64,000 nt of DNA from Symsagittifera roscoffensis (GCF_963678635.1 NC_087063.1:28267407-28331406); one strand, 5' to 3'. Positions 29,647-42,079 are shown, counted from the stretch's first letter. Translations and numbers: made by a program. The notes: generated by a model from the letters alone, not told the origin.

Positions 29647-32076
29647 CTCGTGGATAACGGGGCAGCATTAGAAGAAGCCATGAACAACATAGTGGGCAGT
29701 ATAGGAGAACAAAATGAACAGATGTCCATAAGAATGAGTGAACTAGAAAGAGCAGTTCACATTGAAAGAGGAAGTCTGCGGGAAGAAATAAACCGCAATA
29801 GACAAGAAGTTGGTAGGAGCGAAAAATGCTTAAAGGAAAGAACGGACGAGCACATAGCGAAGAATTTGTCGCGAATGACAAGAGAAGCGGAACAGAGAGA
29901 GTTACGCTTAAGAGACGACATGGAGAGGTTAAGAATTCAGCAAGAGCAGTCTCTTGGGACTCTTGACACAAAGATAGACGCGATGATGGAGAGGCGAACT
30001 CAGGTTATCATGCATAGGTTGGACGGGCTACTAGGCAGCAAGAGTGGACCAAAAGAAGGGGAACCAAACTCGGGAGGTCCCAGCAGGGAGCCGAAGGTGA
30101 ACTTCAATGACCATCAAAGGAAGAGGACATATGGATCCACTAGAGGTAGGGTCAGTTCATCAGGCTATGCCTCAAGGGATAATAGAAGATGGGGCCCGAA
30201 CAGTAGAGCAAGTTCAACGGGAAACAGACAGACCTCTAACGAACGACCAACACAAGGCACACGTGCGACTGGGAGAGGTGATTCCGGCAACAGGAGACAT
30301 GCGAGCCCAGAGAGGAGTCATGTGGGCCAAGGGGGAAACACTCACGGCGATTCGGATTGCAGGGATGCTTCGAATACAGAGCCATTAACAAGGTGTGATG
30401 ACACTCAGGCGGGACACTCGAGAGATGCTACGGCAATGGCCACAGTCTTTGAACCCCTAAACAGGTCTTTAGAGACATTCCTTACAAGGTTATCCAGAAC
30501 CAATGAACGCAGTGATAAGTCCAGAAGAGTCTTTAAAAAACCAAGATGCTACAAAGTCGAATCTGATGGCTGTATTGAACTGTGTCATGGCCAAGAAGCA
30601 ATATCAGCGCGACACAGCCGAGAAAATCTTCGAAATCCTGTTAAACCGTTTTGGATCAGGGGTACAGGGGCACCAAGCAATGATGCGCTTCGAGAAACGG
30701 AGGCAACGAGAAGATGAAACGATAGACAAGTTTCTAGATGACTTGGAAATGCTGAGAAGACGCAGCCAACCGGATGAGTCGAACCGAAGGATGAACGTGG
30801 CAGTAGCCTCAAAATTCATCGATGGTGTGAAGAATGCTAGCAACTTCGAACAATGCTAGCAACGCATTACACACCACTATCAACCAATGCGCCAACACCA
30901 GAGGAGTTGAGGCTCAAGTCAAAAGAATATCTTTTGTTGAAAATTCCTTCGAGATCTGGATACTAAAGAACATTATGGCAAATTTAACAACGGACCAGCA
31001 AACCAAGGGAACAACTGGTACAAACTGAGGGATGATATGGAAAAGAGACGCTCTTGTGCCAATTGCAGTTCAACAGACCATCATGTGTCAGCATGCCCAA
31101 CTTACAAACAAGGCATGAAAGCAATAGGCTTTAGCCTCGAGGACGACGATGCGTCAGAAGTTGACCATGAGGATTTCATGAGAGGAGTAATTGCGAAATT
31201 CGGCCCGAAGTGTTTCTTTTGCAACTTGGAAGGTCATTTTAAATCAGAATGTCCGCAATTCTGGGATGCAGTGGCAGACATCAAACATCCAAGGCATGAG
31301 GAAGCTGTATCAGGAGTGAAAGCCAGCAAGGCTCGCCTGTTGAGTGAAGCGGAGGCGCGCAGATAAGACAAACCGCAAGAGCTGGCGACGAAGAAAATGC
31401 AAGCGGTAACTGAAGAGACACGTGAACCGGAACCAGTGACTGCGGCCGATGACTTCAAGACTTATTATAGGGCAGCCGCGAGGGATACTCTAAATAGAGT
31501 GCAGCAGGAACTGGTGACGAAAGAGATCGAACAAAAAGTGAAGCTCGAACTCGAGAATGAGAAACTACAGGAGCAACTGAATACCTTCGAAGCAATGGAT
31601 GTCGAAGAGACTAAAACACCAAGCAGTTTGAGCATGAAACTTAATGTGATCTCCGGTCAGAGGTTCGGCATGGTGCCACAAGGAAGCAAGATACAGTCGA
31701 TAATCTCAGTGGCTGGGCACCAGGTAATCAGAAGTCTGAGTGAACCATCCGAGTTCACTTTGATGCATTTGGACACATATGCAGATTATCTGAGGCAGGT
31801 GGAGCCACGCACTGAGTCGAGGGCTGTGCGAGCACTACTAACAACGGGTGGCCCTCAAATAAAGAAACTTCATGGACGCTACCTGGAGGTCTATGGGCCG
31901 TATCAAGTGATGCTGAACGTGGATGGGATCAGTATCTACACTAGGACTTATGTAACAACAGACAGTGACCAGATAGGGCAGATCTATTTGGGTGAGGAGG
32001 AACTCAAAGTCCGCAGGATAGGCCAAGACGCCATGATGGAACAAGATGCAGTACACATTGGGTATGAAGCAGATGT
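29641..32076 (+). pseudogene. gag: gag, copy 3
   Basis: Frames 29650-30717, 30503-30859, 31037-31366 and 31397-32101. It shares with copy 2 the 101-base capsid deletion with the same flanks (junction near 30579). A small insertion near 30840, a further shift near 30970 and a stop at 31364-31366 also break it. Coiled coil, basic region and two CCHC knuckles (RSCANCSSTDHHVSAC; CFFCNLEGHFKSEC) remain readable. The start lies inside the coiled-coil region because of the 29640 junction. Confidence 0.85.
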
Positions 32077-32308
32077 ATCTCAGTGGCTGGACACCAGGTA
32101 ATCAGAAGTCTGAGTGAACCATCCGAGTTCACTTTGATGCATTTGGACACATATGCAGATTATCTGAGGCAGGTGGAGCCACGCACTGAGTCGAGGGCTG
32201 TGCGAGCACTACTAGAAACGGGTGGCCCTCAAATAAAGAAACTTCATGGACGCTACCTGGAGGTCTATGGGCCGTATCAAGTGATGCTGAACGTGGATGG
32301 GATCAGTA
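31703..32308 (+). repeat. 232-base direct duplication replacing the protease active site, copy 3
   Basis: 31703-31934 is repeated at 32077-32308, beginning ATCTCAGTGGCTGG and ending GGATCAGTA. In copies 1 and 2 the corresponding place encodes the protease active site (LLDTGAVV); here that stretch is absent and the sequence resumes at VLHMGGRDLW. This is consistent with template switching during reverse transcription or a later rearrangement. Confidence 0.85.
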
Positions 32309-33044
32309 ATGGTTCTCCACATGGGAGGACGGGATCTTTGGATGAGCTTCCTGGTGGTACAGAACTTGGACGACGTCGACCAATTAATCTTGGGCAGAGA
32401 TTTCGTCAGGAATTTTGACGTGATGATTGACTTGAACAACGGTCTAATCAAGATTAGGATCCCGGATCGGAAGTATGTTAAGAAACCAATTATTAGGATA
32501 ATAACAGACAAAAAAAAGGTACCAATTTTTTTAGACAGAAAAGTAAAACTACAGTCGGACAAGCAATAGTAGCAATTTTTAGAATAAGAAATTTGAACTC
32601 GTTAAGTGATAGTAAACAGGTTTGTTTGGTACCCAACACAAATAGTCAAAGCACAGTGATTTTAGGCCGGAGCTTCTCAGTAACACGAAACGGACTGTGT
32701 GCCAGTGTGTTATTGAACACACTGGACACCACGGTTTCAATCCAGCGTGGAAAGAAGCTTGGTTACGCTTTGCCGATGAGGACCGACTATGAGGAGACAC
32801 AAAACTTGAAAAAACATAGTGTGAAAGACTGTCCTTATCATGCCAATAAAGATAAAATTTTGAAGAGGATTAATGAATTAAAATCTATTCATAAATTGTT
32901 TTCAATGAAATCCGAAACGGACGACGGCTTATCGAGCTGCTCGAATTTTCCGGAACGCCCCTCGTCATATGAACTAGAATCTGACAAACCGGAAAATTGC
33001 GGGACCTCTTAAATCGGAACGCAGATGTATTTTGAAAACATCAG
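32309..33044 (+). pseudogene. pol: Protease remnant and RT N-terminal linker, copy 3
   Basis: Frames 32297-32569 and 32593-33012. They encode the second half of the retropepsin (LILGRDF) and then a segment absent from copies 1 and 2 that leads into RT. An indel near 32570 and another near 33020-33045 break the frame. From 32698 onward this is the sequence deleted in copies 1 and 2. Confidence 0.8.
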
Positions 33045-33926
33045 GTGGATATCGGTTGCTGTAATTTCGTCGAACACGAAATCGAACTTGAAGAGGGCGC
33101 CGTTCCCCATAGCGAAGGAGCAAGACGAATGAAGCCACACAATTCGGAAGCGTGCCGAGCGAAAATAGAAATGTTGCTTGAATACGACATGATAGAACCT
33201 TCGAAATCGCCATGGGCTTGCGGGGTAGTAATGGCGAAAAAGAAAGGGCGACAGCTTAGGTTTTGTTGCGATTTTCGCTACTTGAACGCGGCAACTATAA
33301 AAGATGCGTACCCGATACCGCGAATAGACGAGAGCATCTCTAAACTGGGTGATGCCAAGTTCTTCACCACGTTGGACTTGGGTTCTGCCTTCTGGCAGGT
33401 CCCTCTGCGGAAGAAGGATAGAGAGAAAACCAGATTCGCGTGCGAATTAGGGTTGTACCAGTGGAAGAGGATGCCCTTCGGCTTGTGCAACGCAACAGCC
33501 ACTTTTCAAAGACTGATGGCTCAGGCTTTGACCAGAGTGACAAAGAAGTACGGAAACCTTGTGATGTGTTACGTGGACGACGTGGTCATAGCGACATCAA
33601 CCCTGGAAGACCATATTGATCGGCTCGATGAGGTCTTTCGATGCATGAAAAGAGCAGGCTTGAAGTGCAAACCATCGAGATGTGAAATCCTTAGGGATTC
33701 AATCAAGTACCTGGGAAGAATGGTGAACAGGCATGGTGTGAGGCCGGACCCGGAAGCAGTAGAAGCAGTGTTGACATGGAAGGCTCCCAGAACGGACACA
33801 CAGCTCCTGAGCTTCCTAGGGTTTGCCAACTACTACCGGAACTTCATAAAAGGATATGCGGACAAGGTGTATCCGATGCAGAAGCTGATGCGCAACAAAG
33901 GGAAAAAGTTCGAATGGAACGATTAA
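33045..33926 (+). pseudogene. pol: Reverse transcriptase domain, copy 3
   Basis: 293 open codons covering the RT fingers and palm: LRFCCDFRYLN, the catalytic Asp in TTLDLGSAFW (D111), MPFGLCNAT, and the YVDD box at residues 176-179, followed by the conserved LGRMV, FLGFANYYRNF and the connection toward RNase H. All catalytic residues are present. The frame is closed at its 3' end by TAA where copies 1 and 2 have GAG, and the upstream frame is shifted, so no full Pol is made. The typical metavirid RT sequence places the element firmly in Ty3/gypsy. Confidence 0.92.
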
Positions 33927-35126
33927 GCACAAGTTGCCTTCGAGAACATAAAGCGGAAACTGTGCGAAGCACCAGTGCTAGGCATGCCTACAGAAAAGGG
34001 CATGTATGTTCTTGATACAGACGCATCGGTAGTAGCCATCTCAGGAATATTGCATCAGGAGCAAGAATGGAATGGAAGAATGGTTCTCCGTCCCATTGCA
34101 TACGGCAGCAAGGTCTTGAGTGACACTGAGATGAAATATGGCGCACCAAAAGCAGAAATGTTTGCAGTAGTCACATTTGTTGAAAAATACCGCGCATACT
34201 TGGGGAGCGCTCCCTTTAAGTTACGCGTAGACAACAGGGCGTTATCCTGGTTGAAGACCTACTCGATGGATCAGAGTTATATTGGTAGATTGATAGTAAG
34301 GTTGGATGGCTACCATATGATACTCACACAGGATGCGTGATAAGCACCAAAATACTGACAGCCTCAGCAAGAAAATTGAGTTCTATGAAAGATTGGAGCA
34401 GAAGCAAGCCAATCAGGCAGAAATAAAGAAAAGATTTTCGTTTCTGGACAAAGAAACTTATGAAGCGCTTCCCTTAACGAGATGGTTGGATAAGTCTGGA
34501 CATCCAATTCCAAGGCATCCTGAGTTACTTGTAGAGAAAGCAGCCGAGTTAAAGATCCTATCCAAGGAGGACCCGGTACCCTTGGATCTGTTGCTGCGCT
34601 CAAACCTGGTCCAACAAGAACTCTCTCGCATGAACATAAACAGCCTCTCATTATTGGATAAAACAGTGCAGGTCACACCGCAAGTGATGCGGATGCTGGG
34701 TGGATTGTTAGAAAGAGAAGTGACCAGAGATGACCCCGAGTGGACAGCAGCAGTGGCATCACTAACACTCAAGGAGAAGGTGAAGATAATGCCGTCCAGA
34801 CGACAACACGAAGAGAACGAGAGGGATTGTAGGACAATAGTTTAGCAACTAGTATCCTCAATACCACACGAGGTTTTAACCAGTACTTCTTACGGACGGA
34901 AAGAACAGGGGAGCAGTACGCGAAGGAAAACCGTTACCTTTGTGGACCAGGATGAAGAAGGTGAAAAGGTAGAACAAAACCTGCTGCAAGATGGTTTGTC
35001 CGGGGAGAAGAACGATGAGAAGAGCCAGCGAGTACAAGATCAACACCCGGGACAAGAAAGTTTGCCCGAGGAGTCTGAGGTAGATGAAGAAGTTCCTGAT
35101 GAGAAACAGGACCTGGGAACAAGGTT
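33927..35126 (+). pseudogene. pol: RNase H and linker, copy 3
   Basis: Frames 33975-34340, 34333-34845 and 34942-35289. RNase H acidic positions are kept (DTDASV, KAEMFAV, RVDNRAL, HQNTDSLS). A small deletion near 34325 and stops near 34843 break it. The linker keeps degraded versions of the LSGE motifs. Confidence 0.82.
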
Positions 35127-35139
35127 TTGTCGGGGGAGT
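34995..35139 (+). promoter_or_regulatory. Internal PPT-like motifs, copy 3 (fourth at 37596-37609)
   Basis: Sites at 34995-35008 (TTTGTCCGGGGAGA), 35061-35074 (two substitutions), 35126-35139 (one substitution) and 37596-37609 (perfect). The weaker conservation in this older-looking copy fits decay after loss of function. Confidence 0.4.
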
Positions 35140-37728
35140 TCAGATGGATGCGAAGAAGGCACAGACATGATCTGGAGGAGCGTGCAGACTCCATCACAAC
35201 CTCTTCAACAGATGACAGTTCCCGAAACTCAGGAATGGACACCTATTCAGACAAGAAGTCGAGCTCGGGATCAGAACTGTCCGAACTAGCGATCCCCACA
35301 CTACTAGTGGAAACTCGTGCAAGGGATCTGGAGAGAGAGGTGTACCAGGATCCTGACAGTGATCGCTACCGTATACGAAGCGAAAGAGTCTTTGACAACG
35401 CAGCGGATGATTTGGAGACAATAGCGGTATCGAAACGTTCGATAAGTCTGTTGCCACAAAAAGAGGTAGTCAGGACTGATCTTCAGCTGTTCAAGCAAGA
35501 AACACAGCCGCTGGCGAAGATTTGGTGCGTTAAGATCGAAGAAGACACATACCAGCCCAATGAGCTGAATAGTCAGATGAGGGTCATGAAGACATACTTG
35601 AAGGCAAGATACAGACTCTCGGACCTTCTAAGAGCGCAGAGAAATGATCGCATGACAAGCAACCTGAAAAGGTGGATCGAGAATGGTTCTCCGGATAAAG
35701 GGGACCTCGAGGAGGATAGTTATCGCATCCTGAGACAATACTTCATGCAGAAGGAAGGGAGGTTATATTTGAACAAGGACGGGGTCGTGGCTTGCAAAAG
35801 AAGAGAGGAAGACAGAGTCCTATACAAGTGTAACGCGATAGTGTTGCCGCAACTCTATCAGACAGAACTATTATTCAGGTCACATGATCAGATGGGCCAT
35901 CAGGGGATCGACAAAGTATATCAGAGGATCCTGAAGCGCTTTGAGTGGCCTGGGATGAAAAAGGCATGCGAGAAATGGGTAACAGCATGTCTGTCATGCC
36001 AACAGGTCAAGGATCCAAGGAAGTTGCGATTTCCTTTACAATCGATCGAGTCGTCTGAATTCAACGAGGTGGTGCAAATAGATCACCAAAAGATATGCAT
36101 GACAGACAGTGGTTATAATCAGGTGTTGGTCATGATAGATAATTTCACGAAGTATGCAGAGGCCGTGCCCTGCATAACTGCCTCGGCGGAAGAGACGTGT
36201 GACCACCTGATCAATACGTGGATAGCGAGACACGGTTGTCCGATGACGTTTCAATCGGATAACGGAACAGCTTTCGTAGGAGAACTCACGAAAGAGCTAA
36301 TAAAACGCTCGCAAGTTGCTCAAGCTCACTCAACGACATACCATCCCCAGACGAATGGCTTAGTGGAAAGACAGAATAGGACGTTAGTGTCGATGCTGAG
36401 AGTATATTGTTCCAGGTACATGACCTATTGGGACAGATACCTTCCACAGGTGATGGGAGCATATAACAGCACGCAACACTCCACCACTGGAGTCAGTCCA
36501 CACATGATGCTAACTGGACACGAAAAGTCTTTACCCTTAACCTTCTTCTACCCAGAATATGAGGGAAAGAAAACGTCTCCACAGGTCTACGTGAGGGATG
36601 TGATCAGACGTCAACAGGAGTTGAACGATTTGTGTCGACGAAATACTCAGCAAGCACAGGCAAGGCAGAGGAAAAAACTTCGACAAGAAAGCAGCTGGTG
36701 CAAAAACTTACTCGGTGGGAGACTACGTATGGGTATTTCAGAACGTTATACCACCGAAAGGAACGAAAAGCTCCTAAAAAAGTGGAGGGGACCCTTAATG
36801 ATTACGGAAGTGCATCAGGAGGGACGCCTTTATAGACTGAGTACTGGCCGAGCCGCTCATTACGAAAACATTAAGCCACACAATCCATCGACAGAAGACT
36901 GGTGTATACCTGCAGACATGGAAGAAGGGGGTTATCTAATGATGGATCCTGTTTGTGAGGTCAACGAGAAGGGCACGAGGGAGAAGAACGATGGAAACGA
37001 AGTCGTGGAGGAAGAAACGAATACACCGCTGGACCTGGATCCAAACGAGGTGACTGAAGCGGACGATGAAACCTTACCCTACGAAGAGGAGGATTGGCAG
37101 GATCTCGAACAGACGGAGGTTCCCAAGAATTTGGAACCAGATCTTCCGCTTACGATACAGACTCGAGAAAACGCCGGGACAAGACCAAGAAAGAAATATA
37201 ACCCTTACGGTGACGACTTTGTAGTGGATAGGATAGATCTGAAAAAGATAGTGGAAGAAGTAGTGGGTCTAGAAGAAATAACTGTGTCACAAGACATTGG
37301 CATAGTCGATGATCACGACGATGAGTGGGTCGACGACCGGTCGAAACCAGAGGTAGAATTCGACGACGAGCAAGACTTGACGAATCTGCGTGTCTTAGAA
37401 TGGTTGAACGAAATAACGTCGGACCCAAAGGAGACCAGTGTCACGATTCAAGGTGTAGATCGTGAAAGCATAAAATATATGAAAACCGAACAAGATGATC
37501 CTTCCTGGGTTGCTCAGGAAGGGCGACTACTCATTCCGGCTTCCAATCTCGATTTGATACCCGGTATACGATCGACGGGGACGTCGATGGATATTTTTGT
37601 CCGGGGAGTGGGGGTAGGACTTACTCACACTGAAAACTTGATAATAAAAAATTGAGAATAGCAAGAGAGACAGGAGACTTAGAAGCAGAAACAGGCGAAG
37701 AACCTAAGAAACCTGACATAGGGAGGGT
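35127..37728 (+). pseudogene. pol: Integrase and acidic linker, copy 3, interrupted by BEL
   Basis: Open for 842 codons (35127-37655). HHCC zinc region, D (VVQIDHQK), D (FQSDNGTAF), E (NGLVERQ) with canonical spacing, and GPL in place of GPF in the GPY/F module. A frame disturbance around 36675-36770 changes ~35 residues between the core and the GPY/F module. A 1-base change near 37650 shifts the frame just before the linker end, and the BEL element is inserted at 37728 inside the codons for GRV. The macrodomain-like tail resumes at 47383. Confidence 0.85.
37724..37728. repeat. Target-site duplication of the BEL element, left copy
   Basis: AGGGT, repeated at 47383-47387. The uninterrupted G1 sequence in copies 1 and 2 has one AGGGT at this place, confirming a 5-bp duplication, the usual length for BEL/Pao. 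Confidence 0.9.
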
Positions 37729-38197
37729 TATGCCCGCTCAATCTCCGTATTTTGGTAAAACTATGAAGTCGAATGCTTTGAATTATAAAGAGTATTTATC
37801 GGCAAAAACTCTCGGAAAACTCAATACTTTATCATAATTTTGGTCAAGCATAAAATCATATAACTTCAATTCTGAACTGTCCGTATTTTGTACAAATCGG
37901 CACAAGCTAGCCACAAGAACCGGTCGGTAATGTCCTTGAGACAAATTGCTCTTTTTGGCGGTCAACCTTAATCAAGACTGAACCGAATTAGAACCAAAAA
38001 ACAGTTAAAATAGGATGTAACCCCCGTTTTTAGTATATTAATACATGGACAGGTGGGGGACTCGAACCTACGTCAACTGTTATTTCACACATATAATCGG
38101 CGTTAGCTTACTTTGTCTTAGTCCGCTTGGCCAACTGTGCTTATTTTATATGCATCTATACTCGTTTTATTCTATACTCTTGTTTTGCATTGCAACA
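37729..38197 (-). repeat. BEL 3' LTR
   Basis: 469 bp; sense TGTTGCAATGC...GGGCATA. Identical to 46914-47382 except two transitions (near 37976 and 38049). It contains a tRNA-like segment with A- and B-box matches on the sense strand. Confidence 0.92.
38046..38141 (-). other. tRNA-like (Leu/Ser type) segment inside the BEL LTR
   Basis: On the minus strand TGGCCAAGCGGAC (38121-38133) fits the Pol III A box of type II tRNAs, and GGTTCGAGTCC (38058-38068) is a perfect B box / T-loop, 52 bases downstream. The total span of ~95 bases fits a Leu or Ser tRNA with a long variable arm. The T-stem and acceptor pair poorly, so this is a degenerate tRNA-derived sequence, not a functional tRNA gene. The same segment lies at 47231-47326 in the 5' LTR. 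Confidence 0.6.
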
Positions 38198-39020
38198 TCA
38201 TCCCCCCCTGAAGAAGGAAGAACCGGAGCTTAACGGTCGGCCGCGTGACTTCACGGGTTGCGGTCCTGACAAGGGCGGATCGGGCGCAACCGTCCTGTCC
38301 GTAGTTTAGCTTGACGATTCGGGCGAGAGGGTAGTACCCACGCAGACTATCGGGCTCAATCACCCACACGAGATCGCCTGTTTTAAGAGTGAACTCAGAA
38401 TGAGTGTGCCACTTGACATGCTTATTCAGCGAGGGAACATATTCTCGAAGCCAACGAGACCAAATCGCGTTAGCATATGACTGCGCTCGCACGTACCTTT
38501 TCTTGTGATCGAAGTGCTCCCCGGGTAAAAGCGAAGGAAAGCTTGTGGCATGTTGTCCAAGCAAAAAATGGTTTGGGGTTAACGCTTCTAACTCACGTGA
38601 ATCGGTACTAACGGGAGTGATTGGCCTTGAATTCAAAGCCTGTTCAACTAAGCAGAGTGTTGTTCCTAACACCTCTTCAGTGACTCGCCTACTGCCTAGG
38701 ATATTGTACAGCACGCGCTTCACGCTTCGGACAAGGCGTTCCCAGGAGCCGCCATGATGGGGTGCGCCTGGCGGGTTAAATTTCCAAGTAACACCTTTGT
38801 GTGCAAAAATGGTCGGAGCCATGCCTTTCAAGCTCTTGATGCAGGCAAGTAATTCCTTTTCCGCACCAACGAAGTTCGTGCCATTATCCGACCAGATAGT
38901 GCTTGGCGTACCACGGCGCGCAACGAACCGTTCAATGCCCATGACACACGAACTGGTGTCCAGAGACGGTACAATCTCAAGGTGTACAGCCCTGGTGGTG
39001 AGGCAAGTAAAAAGAAATCC
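38172..39020 (-). pseudogene. pol: BEL integrase catalytic core and C-terminus
   Basis: Contains the second catalytic Asp in SDNGTNF and the Glu in GGSWERLVRSVKR, and the BEL/Pao-typical C-terminal region (LTPNHFLLG, GDLVWVI, YPLARIV). The frame is open from the Met ending at 38942 and in register with the upstream integrase part across the stop at 39021-39023. Its C-terminus runs 26 bases into the 3' LTR. Confidence 0.9.
38198..38210 (-). promoter_or_regulatory. BEL polypurine tract
   Basis: Sense CAGGGGGGGATGA directly precedes the 3' LTR start TGTTGC. Position and purine content are as expected for the plus-strand primer. Confidence 0.8.
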
Positions 39021-40370
39021 CTATCTTTTTTCCGTGCTTCTGCGAACCGGAACGTAAAGCGGTCCAAAGTAATCCACACCCGTATGATTGAAGGGTGGTT
39101 GCTTGTATCCGAGACGTTCGACCGGTAAATCGGACATAATTGGCTGGATGGTGCTTGCTTTGCGTTTACGGTATGTCACACATTGATTTTCGATAGAACG
39201 AAGTAGTCGACGCAACCCAAGTATTGCATATTTCATATTTAAAACGGAGCGCATGTAATCTAATCCTTGATGAAAATGCTTATGGTGGAGGCTGCGGGCC
39301 AACAAACGAACTAAGGTATGTCGGGCGTCGAGTATTATTGGGTGCTTAGTATCAAACTCGGTATTCACTAAGTGCACAATCCGTCCGGTGGAACGAATGA
39401 TTCCAGCGGGACCAATAAATGGCGAGTATGTGGCAATTTTACTACTATTCTTAATAGGTTTGCCAGCGGTGAGTGTTTTTAACTCAACGGGAAAGGATTC
39501 CATCTGAGCAAGATGAATCAGTTTGCTTTCTGCAATATCAAGTTCAGTGGGGTCGGTGATTCGTAAGTCCTTACCACGAAAATGCTTATGTGAAGGCAAC
39601 ATCCTCAACATAAAAGCGACTACTAGTTTATATCTTGTAAAGGAACTGAACCTTTCCCAATTGAACCCGTGTTCGGGATGTTTGATTGATGTGACATCGG
39701 TGACGAAGGAAGATGATGTCTCCAAGCAATTATCAACATCACAAGAAGGACCCTTCAAACGAATTTTATTGATTACACGTTCGTCGGGTATAAACGGCCA
39801 ATCAGTAGTACTGAGAATGCTCGGACCAATAACCCAGCTGCTAACTTTGAGGGCTTCCGAAGAAATCCCTCGCGTACCGGTATCAGCTGGATTATCGCCG
39901 CTCAGAACATGGTGCCACTCATCAACAGTGGTCGACTCGAGGATTTCGCCGACACGATTAGCGACGAATACAGGTAATTTTTCAGTGGAGATTAGCCACT
40001 GCAAAACTGTTGTACTATCTGTCCACATAAAGACATGATTAATAGAGACGGTAAGGGCGGTCAGTATATCATCTTTTAGTCGTGTGGCGAGCAGAGCAGC
40101 TTGAAGCTCTAGCTTCGGTATAGATAGCGCTTTCATGGGCGCAACGAGAGCTTTACCAAAGATGAAGGATATTTGAGTTTTATACGATCTCGCGAGTCGC
40201 GCACGCAAAAATCCAACAGCACAGAAAACGTCCTGCGAGCTATCACCGAACATGTGGAGCTCAATTTGATCCACAGGCTCCGTGAAGTAACAACGGGGAA
40301 TAGTCAATTGCCCTAAGAGAGGGAGACCGGAGTGCCACTCGAGAAACTTATCTCTTATGTCTTCTGGCAA
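39021..40370 (-). pseudogene. pol: BEL RNase H and integrase N-terminal region
   Basis: 449 codons: RNase H-like motifs (LHMFGDSSQDVF, PKLELQAALLA, MWTDSTTVL, DNPADTGTRG), then the integrase zinc region (HHKHFHQGLDY ... CVTY, where the second Cys of the CxxC pair has become Tyr) and the first catalytic Asp (HTGVDYFGPLYV). It ends at a TAG at 39021 where the frame otherwise continues. A frameshift at 40355-40370 separates it from RT. Confidence 0.9.
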
Positions 40371-41200
40371 TTCGTCGTCCCAACTTTGACCACTGATTTT
40401 CCAAGTAAAAGACGGGCCCTAACTGTGTATGGAGCTACTAACCCAACAGGGTCAAACACAGAAGAGACGAAACTCAAGACGGTTCGTTGAGTTATTGCTT
40501 TATCGAGAGGACGATCCACGCCTCTGCTAACAACCAGTGTGTCTTTCACATGGTCCCACTTAACACCTAAGACGTGTGATGATTGTTCGGCACCGTTACA
40601 AATTTCCTTGATGGGTGAAAACGAGGTTTCGGATTCCTCGGGGTTCATTGCTGAACTGATTTCATCAGCATTACTGACAAATTTAGTCAAATTAAATCCT
40701 CCTAATTTTAGTAAGGAAACCAAATCGCGACTAGTTTTAATTGCTTGGGTAACGTTCTCGAATGAGTCCAAGTAATCGTCCATGTAAAATTTTTCATTTA
40801 CGACTGAGGCGGCCTCAGGGTATGTGGACATATTATCAGTTGCTGTTTTTCGCAACGCGAAATTGGCGCACGTAGGCGAATCCCTTGCGCCGAATATATG
40901 GCGAGTGTACTGATGAACTACTACATCGGAAGTGGTATCCTCCCGCCACAAAAAACGGAGCGAAATTTGATCGCGGGCAAGGACTCCTACCTGGAGGAAC
41001 ATACCCTGTATATCCGCGGAGACGGCGTACTTGTGTTGACGGAATGACAAAAGTACAAAAATTAAATTTTGGAGTAGGTCCGGACTCACCAATAAGGACT
41101 TATTTAAGGATGTGCCGTGAAACTTAGAAGCCCCATTAAGGACTCGGCGCACCTTACCCGGCTTATTCGGATTTACGACGGGATGGTGCGGAAGATACCA
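40355..41200 (-). pseudogene. pol: BEL reverse transcriptase
   Basis: RT palm with AVSADIQGMFLQV (first catalytic Asp) and FYMDDYLDS (YMDD box), plus BEL/Pao features such as GARDSPTCANFAL and the WDHVKDTLV segment. It is in frame with the upstream RT fingers across a TAG at 41201-41203. Catalytic residues are intact, but the frame is closed by a shift near 40360. Confidence 0.92.
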
Positions 41201-41695
41201 CTATCGATCGGAACGCTTACGTGGATCATGCGGTTCGACGGTAACGACATAGCCTTTCCTAATGTCCTCTCTAATTGTGTCTGCGTATCTTTCGCGCAGT
41301 TCAGGGTCTTTGTTTAACCTTTTCTCCAATGTTTTAAATTGGGCGAGTGACGAGTAAAAGTTGTTTGGTAGACTGACATTACTATCAATCCAAAGCATAG
41401 GCACAATGTATCTTTCGCCATTGTGAACGGTTTCAAAATTGAGGATGGATAAAGCATGTTTATCCGCGGCGGAACGGGCATCGACTTGTTTGAAAGCACC
41501 ATACGATTCCAACTCGTACCAGGAATTTATCTGGTCGGTCAGAGAAGAATCTTCAACAACACACTTGAAACACGAAGAAGTAGAATGACCGGACGGCGGC
41601 AACGGACCACTTAAGACCCAACCTATCGGTAGGCGAACGGAACACGGTGAGTTTTTATCATCTCCCAAGATGAACTCAATGGGTCTAACGGCGTG
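41201..41695 (-). pseudogene. pol: BEL protease/RT linker and RT N-terminus
   Basis: Reads RLPIGWVLSGPLP, then YVVTVEPHD just before the stop at 41201-41203, all typical of BEL/Pao polyproteins between protease and RT. Upstream it is separated from the protease by TAA at 41696-41698 with no frame change. Confidence 0.85.
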
Positions 41696-42079
41696 TTAGT
41701 AGTCTTGTCCGATAATAACGTCCTCATAAGTATATTGAATGGGCCTAATACGTGATAATTGTGGATATTTATTCTGCAAATCAGCAATATTGATTAATTC
41801 GGAACCAATCCGAATATTGTCTTTAACATATGCACAGAGAGAAAATACGAAATCACTATTATTCGGCTCGGAGGAAACTGTAAACTTGACCATCTGAGTC
41901 TCAACAACGGTGGTTGAATTGAAACCACTAATTGACAAGTTAACGGGCTCCCCTACTAAGCCGAGACGGTTTACGAGTGACGAAGACACCCAGGAGTGAG
42001 TCGATGCACTATCACAAAGAACCAACGTCAGGAGACTGGTTACATCCGAGGATACACCAAGTTTTGCAATTGGCAACAA
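41696..42079 (-). pseudogene. pol: BEL aspartic protease
   Basis: Active-site region VLCDSASTHSWV, with D-S-A in place of the usual D-S/T-G; variants with Ala or Cys after the Asp-Ser/Thr occur in some BEL elements. It ends IIGQDY-stop. It overlaps the end of the gag frame (42040-42079) in another frame, which suggests an indel near 42060 or a gag/pro frameshift site. Confidence 0.8.

Noticed and set aside
32698-33878. The RT-containing segment as an intron absent from copies 1 and 2
   Set aside because: No GT-AG borders at any alignment of the junction, and it encodes the essential RT domain.
38046-38141. Functional tRNA gene in the BEL LTR
   Set aside because: A and B boxes match, but T-stem and acceptor pairing are poor and there is no clear anticodon arm.
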